This document shows, one piece after another, positions 58,069 through 64,000 of a DNA stretch of 64,000 nt. Made by a program: the position numbers and the translations under genes. This DNA is from Dechloromonas denitrificans. GTDB lineage: Bacteria > Pseudomonadota > Gammaproteobacteria > Burkholderiales > Rhodocyclaceae. Where the stretch lies: contig NZ_LODL01000035.1 in assembly GCF_001551835.1 (NCBI RefSeq), positions 240,610-304,609 of the forward strand, in the 5' to 3' direction. The notes under the pieces were generated by a model. The model did no database searches and was not told the origin of the DNA. It saw nothing but the letters and a program-made list of their open reading frames with translations. The first letter of the stretch is position 1, and every line of letters begins with the position of its first letter.

Positions 58069-59196
58069 TCAGCCTGCAATCGCCTCGCGCGCCACTTTCT
58101 CGAAACTCGCCACGACGCCGGCCCAGTTGCGCGGCAGCATGCTTTGCCGGGCCGCCTGCGACAGTTGCGCCAGGCGGGTGCGGTCGGCGAGCAAGGCCAG
58201 GGCCGCCGCGACATAGGCGCCTTCGTCACCCGGCGAGGCGACCGCCCCGTTCACCCCATGCTCGATCAACTCGGCCGCCGCTGCACTGCGGTAGGCTGCC
58301 ACCGGCAAGCCGCTGGCCATCGCCTCGGCGACCACGTTGCCGTAGGTTTCGGTCAGGCTGGGAAAGAGGAAGAGATCGGCACTGGCATAGTGGGCGGCCA
58401 GATCCTCGCCGAGGCGCATGCCGGCGAAGTGATGCCCGGGATGATCCACCGCCAGTTGGCGGGCTGACGGCCCGTCGCCGACCCAGACCATGCGCGCCTC
58501 GGGATGGCGCAGGCTGATTGCGGCGAACGTCCGTTCGACCAGCGCCAGGTTCTTTTCGGCGGCCAGCCGGCCGACATAGAGGCAGGCCAGGCCGCCCGGC
58601 GCGACACCCCACTCGTTGCGCAGCATGGCATTGCGCCGCAAGGGATCGTACAGCTGCGTATCGACGCCGCGCCCGACGACGCGCACCCCGCTCAAGCCTT
58701 CGCCGGCCAGGTCGGCGGCCAACGCCGCGGTCGGCACCATGGTCGCCCGCGTCCGCCGGTGCAGTGTGCGCAGGTAGGCGGCGACCGCCGGCCGCATCCA
58801 GCCCAGGCCGTAATGCACGCTGTAGCGGTCGAAATTGGTATGGAAGCCGGAGGTCACCGGAATACCCAGGCGGCGCGCCGTACTGACCGCTGACCAGCCG
58901 AGCGGACCTTCGGTGACGACATGCACCAGATCCGGCCGCCGCGCCCGCCATTGCCGGGCCAGCCGACGCCCGGCCGGCAGGCCGAAGCGCAGGCCGGGGT
59001 AGCCGGGCAGCGGCAAGCCGGGCAAGGCCAGCTCATGCTCGCTGCCGCGATCGCTCTTGCCCTGGCTCGGCCGGACGATGCTGACCCGGTGCCCCAGTTC
59101 GCGCATGCCGTGGACCAGTCGGCCGACCGTCATCGCGACACCATTGACCTCGGGCGGGAAGGTTTCGGTGACGAAGGCGATCTCGAGCGACATCAT
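58069..59196 (-). CDS. GT4-family glycosyltransferase
   Basis: A 375-residue GT-B glycosyltransferase. The N-terminus FVTETFPPEVNGVAMTVGRL and the C-terminal LFLFPSLTETYGNVVAEAMASGLPV (EX7E region) are typical of MgtA/alpha-mannosyltransferase-like GT4 enzymes that act on lipids such as diacylglycerol or phosphatidylinositol. The ATG at 59196 overlaps the dgkA stop (ATGA) and has GGAGG 4 bases upstream. The donor and acceptor cannot be decided by eye. Confidence 0.86.
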   Translation of the reverse strand: MMSLEIAFVTETFPPEVNGVAMTVGRLVHGMRELGHRVSIVRPSQGKSDRGSEHELALPGLPLPGYPGLRFGLPAGRRLARQWRARRPDLVHVVTEGPLGWSAVSTARRLGIPVTSGFHTNFDRYSVHYGLGWMRPAVAAYLRTLHRRTRATMVPTAALAADLAGEGLSGVRVVGRGVDTQLYDPLRRNAMLRNEWGVAPGGLACLYVGRLAAEKNLALVERTFAAISLRHPEARMVWVGDGPSARQLAVDHPGHHFAGMRLGEDLAAHYASADLFLFPSLTETYGNVVAEAMASGLPVAAYRSAAAAELIEHGVNGAVASPGDEGAYVAAALALLADRTRLAQLSQAARQSMLPRNWAGVVASFEKVAREAIAG

Positions 59197-59609
59197 GCCG
59201 CCTCCAGCAGCACGCAGGCCCAGACGGCGAGCACGGTGAGCAGCGCGACGAGCACCGCGGCGCTGCCGATGTCCTTGGCGCGCTTGGCCAGCCGGTGGTT
59301 TTCCAGGCTGACCCGGTCGACCACCGCCTCGATCGCCGAATTGAGCAGTTCGACGACCAGCACCAGCAGCACGCTGGCGATCATCAGGCCGCGCCCGAGC
59401 CAGGGCACCGGCAGCAGCAGCGCGGCCGGGATCAGCAGCACCGCCAGCCAGACCTCCTGGCGGAAGGCGTCTTCGCACAGGTAGGCCGCCTTGAGGCCGG
59501 CAATTGAGTAATTGAAGGCATTCCAGACCCGGCGCAGACCGGTCTTGCCCTTGAACGGCGACTCCTGGCTCGGGTCGAGGCCCAGTTCGGGCGGCTTGGC
59601 TTCGTGCAT
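59193..59609 (-). CDS. dgkA: Diacylglycerol kinase
   Basis: A 138-residue inner membrane kinase that returns diacylglycerol to phosphatidic acid. Three membrane segments, the active-site VELLNSAIEAVVDR and the final IGSAAVLVAL fit the family. It is coupled to the GT4 gene. Its presence with lipid glycosyltransferases fits recycling of diacylglycerol. Confidence 0.92.
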   Translation of the reverse strand: MHEAKPPELGLDPSQESPFKGKTGLRRVWNAFNYSIAGLKAAYLCEDAFRQEVWLAVLLIPAALLLPVPWLGRGLMIASVLLVLVVELLNSAIEAVVDRVSLENHRLAKRAKDIGSAAVLVALLTVLAVWACVLLEAA

Positions 59610-59667
59610 GACACCTCCATGAAAGCCCCGAGGCTAGCCGGCCAGCACTAAGCTTTGATGACAGGGA

Positions 59668-59701
59668 GCGTCAGGAAACTGTCACAATGCCGCGCTAAAA
59701 T
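59668..59701 (+). promoter_or_regulatory. Possible PHO box and -10 before the outer-membrane-type gene
   Basis: GCGTCAG-GAAA-CTGTCAC (59668-59685) forms two half-sites 11 bp apart, one good and one weak; TAAAAT (59696-59701) follows after 10 bases, as in PhoB-activated promoters. The start of transcription would then lie almost at the start codon. Confidence 0.35.
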
Positions 59702-59710
59702 CGGCCGGTT

Positions 59711-60400
59711 ATGCTGATGAAAAGACTCCTCCCCGGCCTGGCCCTGCTGGCCAGCCTGCCTGGCGCCCACGCGGCGCGCCCGATGATCACCGACGATGCG
59801 CGGCTGACCGATCCCCAGGCCTGCCAGCTTGAAACCTGGGCGCACGCCCATCGCCAGCGCAACGAGCTGTGGGCCTTGCCGGCCTGCAACCCGGGCGGCA
59901 ATTTCGAATTCACCCTCGGCGGCGCGCTGGCCCACGCCCACGGCGAAGCCGACAGCGGTGCCGTGCTGGTCCAGGGCAAGACGCTGTTCCGCAAACTGGA
60001 AAGCAATGGCTTCGGCTTCGGCCTCGCCGCCGGCTATGCGACGCAGCCCGGCAACGGCCAGTCCGGCGCGCCCTACTTCTACTTTCCGGCCAGTCTTTCG
60101 CTGGCCGACGACCGCATTGTCGTGCACAGCAATCTCGGCGCCACCTATGACCGCGAAAACCGGGGCACCCGCCTGACCTGGGGCCTGGGCAGCGAAATCC
60201 AGACCAGCGAACGACTCTACGTGATCGCCGAAAGCTACGGTCAGGATCAGGGCAGGCCCTTCGTCCAGTTCGGCCTGCGCTACTGGCTGGTGCCCAACCA
60301 TGTCCAGATCGACACGACCTGGGGCAGCCAGCTCGGCCAGATCCGCGACGAGCGCTGGCTGTCGCTTGGTCTGCGCCTGATTACACCGCCTTTGTTCTAG
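59711..60400 (+). CDS. Exported protein, probably outer membrane beta-barrel, function unknown
   Basis: A 229-residue protein with a signal peptide (LLPGLALLASLPGAHA) and a body of alternating aromatic/polar strands ending in a C-terminal phenylalanine, as in outer membrane barrels. No family recognised. An ATG at 59717 is an alternative start. It may be under phosphate control. Confidence 0.7.
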   Translation: MLMKRLLPGLALLASLPGAHAARPMITDDARLTDPQACQLETWAHAHRQRNELWALPACNPGGNFEFTLGGALAHAHGEADSGAVLVQGKTLFRKLESNGFGFGLAAGYATQPGNGQSGAPYFYFPASLSLADDRIVVHSNLGATYDRENRGTRLTWGLGSEIQTSERLYVIAESYGQDQGRPFVQFGLRYWLVPNHVQIDTTWGSQLGQIRDERWLSLGLRLITPPLF

Positions 60401-60405
60401 ATCAA
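60392..60405 (+). promoter_or_regulatory. FNR/Anr-type box upstream of the cyclic-nucleotide-domain gene
   Basis: TTGTT-CTAG-ATCAA matches TTGAT-N4-ATCAA at nine of ten positions. It lies 88 bases before the start of the next gene, and a TAAAAG possible -10 lies at 60431-60436, giving a centre near -44. Confidence 0.45.
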
Positions 60406-60492
60406 GGCCTTGACGTTTGTCATAAATCGGTAAAAGTTCTGCCGCATCGCCTATGCTAAAAGGCCTACTCCCGTTCCGATGGAAGAATAGTC

Positions 60493-60867
60493 ATGGTCTT
60501 TTTCGAGCTTTTTGCCAACAACCCCGACATCGTCCGCATCCCGGCCGGCCAAACCCTGTTCAAGGCCAACGATGCAGGTCACCTGATGTACGTGCTGACC
60601 ACCGGCACGGCCGAAGTCATCGTCAACAACCGGGTGGTCGAAAGGCTGCAGCACGGCAATATCGTCGGCGAAATGGGCCTGGTCTCACCGGGGCCGCGCT
60701 CGGCAACCGTCGTCGCGACCAGCGACTGCGAACTCGTCGCTGTCGACGAAAAGCGCTTTCATTACCTGGTCCAGCAGACGCCCTTCTTCGCCACCCAGGT
60801 CATGCGCGTGCTGGCCGAGCGCCTGCGCGCCGCCAATCAGATGGTGGCGCCGATCGAGGACATCTGA
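60493..60867 (+). CDS. Stand-alone cyclic nucleotide-binding (cNMP/Crp-like) domain protein
   Basis: A 124-residue protein consisting only of the cNMP beta-roll: IPAGQTLFKANDAGHLMYVL, GEMGLVSPGPRSATVVA (phosphate-binding cassette-like, with GPRSATV where the sequence would contact the nucleotide phosphate) and a C-terminal helix. No DNA-binding helix-turn-helix is present, so it cannot be a Crp/Fnr transcription factor. It may bind a nucleotide and act on a partner. An FNR-type site lies upstream. Confidence 0.85.
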   Translation: MVFFELFANNPDIVRIPAGQTLFKANDAGHLMYVLTTGTAEVIVNNRVVERLQHGNIVGEMGLVSPGPRSATVVATSDCELVAVDEKRFHYLVQQTPFFATQVMRVLAERLRAANQMVAPIEDI

Positions 60868-61058
60868 GCCTCGGGTAGCGGCAGGAACTCGCCGCACCAG
60901 GCATGGTTGCCGACCGCCGGGAAACGCCAGTGATGCGTTTCCCGCGGTGAGCTGGCGCCGGCGAAAACCGGCGGAAAACGGTGACAGTTGCCGGTCAGGG
61001 CGTCGGCCAGCGTGTAATAGCGACAATGCTCGCAGGCGTGTTCGGTGCTCAGGCTCAT
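60837..61058 (-). CDS. Small four-cysteine protein
   Basis: A 73-residue protein with CEHCRYY, GNCHRFPP and AWCGEF, a C-x2-C...C...C layout with aromatic neighbours that could bind zinc or a metal cluster. AGGGGG lies 8 bases upstream of the ATG. Its last 31 bases are antisense to the end of the cNMP gene. Similar small Cys proteins of unknown role are common in proteobacteria. Confidence 0.65.
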   Translation of the reverse strand: MSLSTEHACEHCRYYTLADALTGNCHRFPPVFAGASSPRETHHWRFPAVGNHAWCGEFLPLPEAQMSSIGATI

Positions 61059-61071
61059 GGTTCCCCCTTGT

Positions 61072-62280
61072 TCAGCCGGCCGCGTCCAGGGAAATATCCG
61101 GGACTCCTGCGGTCGACGTCCCTTCTGAGGCATTTTTCAAGCCCGATAGTTCGCGATAGAGGCCGGCCAGCCGGCCGGCCATCGCCGTGTCCGACCATTC
61201 ACTGGCGTATAACGGCGCTTCGTCGGCCAGTCGGCGCCAGAGCGTCGGCTGCTGCAGGAAGTTGCCGAGCATTTCGCCGAAGGCTTGCGGCACCGCCGGC
61301 GGCGACAAGGCGCCACGGCCGGGGGCGAGGATATCGACGGTCCCCATTTCGGCCAATGCGATGACCGGCAGGCCGGCCGCCATCGCCTCGAGCAGGACCA
61401 GGCCTTGGGTTTCGGTGCGCGAGGCAAAGACGAAGACATCGGCCGCCGCGTAGCAATCCGGCAAGGCCTGGCGACGGTCGAGATAGCCGATGAAGGCAAC
61501 GGCATCGCTCAGGCCCATGGCTTTGACCCGCGCCTGCAGGCTGACCATGGCCGGCCCTTCGCCGGCAATCAGCAGGAGCAGTTCGGGCTGCAACTGCCGG
61601 GCATGGACCAGCGCATCGAGCAGGAAGGCGATGTTCTTCTCATGGGCGACGCGGCCGACGAACAGCGCCACCGGGCGATCCGGCGCAATGCCGTGCTGCA
61701 GCCGGAAGGCGAGGCCGTCGCCGCGGCCGAACTGGGCGAGTGGGATGCCGGTCGGCAGCACGTGCAGCGGCACGCTGACGCCATAGCTCTGCAGGCGCTG
61801 CTGCATCGCCGTCGACGGCACGACCACCGCATCGAGCGCATTGCATTGCCGGCGCGACAGGCCACGGGCCTGGCCCTTGAGCCAGCCGGCCGGCAGGAAG
61901 GGGGCGTAGTGCTGCAGGTATTCCTCGAACAGCGTGTGGTAGGTGGCCAGCACCGGCCGGCCCAGCTTGCGGGCCGCCTTGAGGCCGGCGTAGTGGGCAA
62001 CGAAGGGGGTCTGGATGTGGATCAGGTCGCAATCTTCGGCCGCGGCCAGCACGGCGCGCTGCATGGCTCGCCAGCCGACCAGGCGGTCCTCGCGGTCGCC
62101 CGGCACCGGCCGCCCGGCGACGCGGACGATGCCCGGCTCGTCGGCCTCGTCGCCGTAGCGCGGCACAACCAGGCGAACCTCGACGCCGAGCCCGGCCAGC
62201 GTCCGGCGAAAGGTTTCGATCGAGGTCGACACGCCATTGACCCGGGGAAAATAGACATCGGACACCATCAGGACACGCAT
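61072..62280 (-). CDS. GT4-family glycosyltransferase (Agt-like, probable diacylglycerol glycosyltransferase)
   Basis: A 402-residue GT-B enzyme: N-terminus VSDVYFPRVNGVSTSIETF, C-terminal FVFASRTETQGLVLLEAMAAGLPVIA. It directly follows the metallophosphoesterase gene (ATG right after TGA). In marine and soil bacteria an Agt glycosyltransferase paired with PlcP phospholipase replaces phospholipids by glycolipids under phosphate stress. The PHO boxes upstream of the pair agree with this. Confidence 0.85.
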   Translation of the reverse strand: MRVLMVSDVYFPRVNGVSTSIETFRRTLAGLGVEVRLVVPRYGDEADEPGIVRVAGRPVPGDREDRLVGWRAMQRAVLAAAEDCDLIHIQTPFVAHYAGLKAARKLGRPVLATYHTLFEEYLQHYAPFLPAGWLKGQARGLSRRQCNALDAVVVPSTAMQQRLQSYGVSVPLHVLPTGIPLAQFGRGDGLAFRLQHGIAPDRPVALFVGRVAHEKNIAFLLDALVHARQLQPELLLLIAGEGPAMVSLQARVKAMGLSDAVAFIGYLDRRQALPDCYAAADVFVFASRTETQGLVLLEAMAAGLPVIALAEMGTVDILAPGRGALSPPAVPQAFGEMLGNFLQQPTLWRRLADEAPLYASEWSDTAMAGRLAGLYRELSGLKNASEGTSTAGVPDISLDAAG

Positions 62281-63066
62281 TCAGACCTCCGCAGTTTCGG
62301 ATAGCGGGGCGGCGAGCAGGGCCTGTGGCCGCGCCTCGCCCCAGGCGACCAGTTCGAGTCGGCCGTCGAAATGTTCGACGATGGCCGTGCAGGAATCGAC
62401 CCAGTCGCCGCAATTGACGTAGCTCAGGCCGTCGATCTCGCGGATCGTCGCCCAGTGGATGTGACCGCAGATGACGCCGTCCAGCCCCCGCTCACGGGCG
62501 TGATGGACGGCCGAAGTTTCGAAATCGAAAATGAAATTGAGCGCCGTTTTCACTTTGCGCTTGGCGTAGCCGGCCAGCGACCAGTAGCCGGCCAGGCCGA
62601 GCTTGCGGCGCGCCCAGGACAACCAGTGATTGATCCTGACCAGCAGGTCGTAGGCCTTGTCGCCGAGCACGGCGACCCAGCGGTGATGGCGCGTCACCTG
62701 GTCGAACTGGTCGCCGTGGATGAGCAGGAAGCGGCGGCCGTCGGCCATTTCGTGCACCAGTTCATCGACCACCTCGATCTCGCCGAAGACGGTGCCGCAG
62801 TAGTCGCGCAGCGCCTCGTCGTGGTTGCCGGGAATGAAGATGACGCGCTCGCCGTGGCGGGCCCGGCGCAGCAGCTTCTGGACGACGGTGTTCTGTGCCT
62901 GCGTCCAGCAGATGCTGCGGCTCATCGCCCAGAAATCGATGATGTCGCCGATCAGGTAAGTCTGGTCGGCCGAATACTCGCGCAGGAAATCGAGCAGACG
63001 ATCCGCCTGGCACGCCCGCGTGCCGAGGTGGATGTCGGAAAGGAAAACTGATCTGACCTTGGGCAT
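62281..63066 (-). CDS. Calcineurin-like metallophosphoesterase (PlcP/LpxH-like)
   Basis: A 261-residue metallophosphoesterase with a full set of metal motifs: FLSDIHLG, GDIIDFWAM, IPGNHDEALRDY, LIHGDQFDQV and CGHIHWA. The family includes LpxH (UDP-2,3-diacylglucosamine hydrolase) and PlcP, a phospholipase C that frees diacylglycerol from phospholipids. The gene pair with a GT4 enzyme and the PHO boxes upstream favour PlcP. An exact choice between the two needs phylogeny. Confidence 0.85.
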   Translation of the reverse strand: MPKVRSVFLSDIHLGTRACQADRLLDFLREYSADQTYLIGDIIDFWAMSRSICWTQAQNTVVQKLLRRARHGERVIFIPGNHDEALRDYCGTVFGEIEVVDELVHEMADGRRFLLIHGDQFDQVTRHHRWVAVLGDKAYDLLVRINHWLSWARRKLGLAGYWSLAGYAKRKVKTALNFIFDFETSAVHHARERGLDGVICGHIHWATIREIDGLSYVNCGDWVDSCTAIVEHFDGRLELVAWGEARPQALLAAPLSETAEV

Positions 63067-63072
63067 GACGGC

Positions 63073-63128
63073 ACGATAGCCGGCCGCCGTGAACGGACCA
63101 TGACGAGGCCGTGACAGGCGTGTGACAA
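63073..63128 (-). promoter_or_regulatory. PHO box (PhoB operator) with four half-sites before the phosphoesterase gene
   Basis: On the minus strand the half-sites TTGTCAC, CTGTCAC, TCGTCAT and CGTTCAC start exactly every 11 bp (plus-strand 63122-63128, 63111-63117, 63100-63106, 63089-63095). TATCGT (63073-63078) follows the last half-site after 10 bases, the place of a PhoB-type -10 box. Confidence 0.75.
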
Positions 63129-63160
63129 GGCCGTCTTGCAGCGCCGAAGGCGATCTCTGC

Positions 63161-63191
63161 TATTATATGGATCATATACAAACCATATACC
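63161..63191 (+). promoter_or_regulatory. -10 element and palindromic operator before the ParD-like gene
   Basis: TATTAT (63161-63166) is a good -10 candidate. It overlaps TATATG-GAT-CATATA (63164-63178), and a further CCATATAC follows at 63183-63190. The repeats end about 11 bases before the ParD-like start codon, the usual position for ribbon-helix-helix autoregulation. Confidence 0.5.
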
Positions 63192-63201
63192 GCACACACC
63201 C

Positions 63202-63423
63202 ATGGGAATCGTCAAAATCTCCGAGCGGATGCATGAGAACCTGCGTCTGACCAGCGGCGCGCTCAGCCGTTCGATCAATGCCCAGGCCGAACACTGGCTG
63301 CGCGTCGGCATGCTGGCCGAACTCAACCCGAACCTCTGCTACGCCGACATCTGCCAGTTGCTGATCGAGGCCGAGCAGCAGGACGCCCACGAACAGCCGC
63401 CAGCCGCGGCGCTCGCCGCATGA
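63202..63423 (+). CDS. ParD-like antitoxin-family protein coupled to map
   Basis: A 73-residue protein: VKISERMHENLRLTSGALSRSINAQAEHW follows the ParD-like ribbon-helix-helix pattern. No ParE gene is adjacent; instead map starts inside its stop (ATGA). The start at 63202 follows the operator-like palindromes. It may regulate its own operon. Confidence 0.8.
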   Translation: MGIVKISERMHENLRLTSGALSRSINAQAEHWLRVGMLAELNPNLCYADICQLLIEAEQQDAHEQPPAAALAA

Positions 63424-64000
63424 GCGCCGGGCGCGGCGTACCGATCCGCACGCCGGGCGAGATCGCCATGGCCCGCCAGGCCGGCCGGCTGGCGGCCGAA
63501 CTGCTGCAGATGATTGCCGGGCACGTCAAAGCCGGCGTCACGACCAACGAGCTGGACCGCCTGTGCCATGACTACATCGTCAATGTGCAGCAGGCGATTC
63601 CGGCCAACGTCGGCTATCACGGCTACCCGAAGACGATTTGCGCTTCGGTCAATCACGTTGTCTGCCACGGCATTCCTTCCGACAAGAAACTGAAGGACGG
63701 CGACATCGTCAATATTGACGTTGCCGTCATCAAGGATGGCTGGTTCGGCGATACCAGCCGGATGTACTTCGTCGGCAAGCCGGCGATCCAGGCCCGGCGC
63801 CTGGTACGCACCACCTACGAGGCGATGCGCGCCGGCATCTTGCAGGTGCGCCCGGGGGCGACGCTGGGCGATGTCGGCCACGCCATCCAGAGCGTCGCCC
63901 AGCGCGAAGGCTACAGCGTCGTGCGCGAATACTGCGGCCACGGCATCGGCACCGTTTATCACGATGAACCGCAGGTCGTGCATGTCGGCCAGCCCGGCCG
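63420..64000 (+). CDS. map: Methionine aminopeptidase type I (partial at window end)
   Basis: The first 193 codons of the enzyme that removes N-terminal methionine. SVNHVVCHGIPSDKKLKDGDIVNIDVAVI carries the first metal aspartate (parts seen as NIDVAVIKDGWFGDTSRM with the second), and GHGIG supplies a metal histidine. It lacks a long N-terminal zinc extension. The gene runs past the window edge. Coupled to the ParD-like gene, so it is likely a second, non-canonical map copy, since the canonical one is usually beside rpsB. Confidence 0.93.
   Translation, partial: MSAGRGVPIRTPGEIAMARQAGRLAAELLQMIAGHVKAGVTTNELDRLCHDYIVNVQQAIPANVGYHGYPKTICASVNHVVCHGIPSDKKLKDGDIVNIDVAVIKDGWFGDTSRMYFVGKPAIQARRLVRTTYEAMRAGILQVRPGATLGDVGHAIQSVAQREGYSVVREYCGHGIGTVYHDEPQVVHVGQPG

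Overview
The window is a GC-rich stretch of chromosome with almost no spare space between genes. Its content points to a betaproteobacterium, most likely Rhodocyclales (Dechloromonas/Azonexus type). Support for this comes from aceE-aceF-lpdA with a lipoyl-bearing E3, a miaB-phoH-ybeY-corC-lnt operon, glyQS as separate subunits, many c-di-GMP and chemotaxis-type sensors, and a c-type-heme fatty acid cis/trans isomerase. The taxonomic placement is inference from gene content only.

Layout. 1-4.6 kb: the 3' part of aceE, then aceF and lpdA (pyruvate dehydrogenase), closed by an intrinsic terminator. 4.6-11.5 kb: a hotdog thioesterase, polyphosphate kinase 2, SixA, a TerC-family transporter behind a yybP-ykoY (Mn2+) riboswitch, a cis/trans isomerase, rsmJ and tRNA-Phe. 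11.6-16.1 kb: a two-component system next to yjcH-actP (acetate uptake); both carry CTTAC-N6-CTTAC repeats upstream. 16.3-18.4 kb: groES-groEL with a perfect CIRCE operator. 18.6-24.9 kb: a CheY/CheC/GGDEF cluster, a heme-type PAS-GGDEF protein and an Aer-like chemoreceptor. 25-30.6 kb: dacB, a Fe-S protein, a YitT-like protein, and an adaptive-response operon ada-alkB-alkA with an Ada-type operator. 31-34.7 kb: a membrane histidine kinase and an HD-GYP response regulator.

34.7-38.2 kb is the accessory part. It holds a gene broken by a truncated IS5-family element, a parDE toxin-antitoxin pair, and a duplicated tRNA-Met 3' end plus terminator that looks like an attachment-site repeat next to the intact tRNA-Met.

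38.3-43.4 kb is miaB-phoH-ybeY-corC-lnt. 43.4-47.5 kb runs leftwards: a TetR regulator, a rifampicin-phosphotransferase-like PEP-utilising enzyme and a lytic transglycosylase. 47.7-53.8 kb is glyQ-glyS-gmhB-plsC-metallopeptidase-gloA plus an FmdE-like orphan. 53.8-58.1 kb pairs a periplasmic binding protein with a large hybrid kinase. 58-63.1 kb contains dgkA, two GT4 glycosyltransferases and a calcineurin-like phosphoesterase. The phosphoesterase is preceded by four 11-bp-spaced PHO-box half-sites, so the group reads as a phosphate-starvation membrane-lipid remodelling module. The window ends with a ParD-like gene coupled to map, which is cut by the window edge.

The most rewarding leads are the PHO-box lipid cluster, the shared operator linking the two-component system to acetate uptake, the CheY-CheC-degenerate GGDEF module and the small tRNA-Met island.
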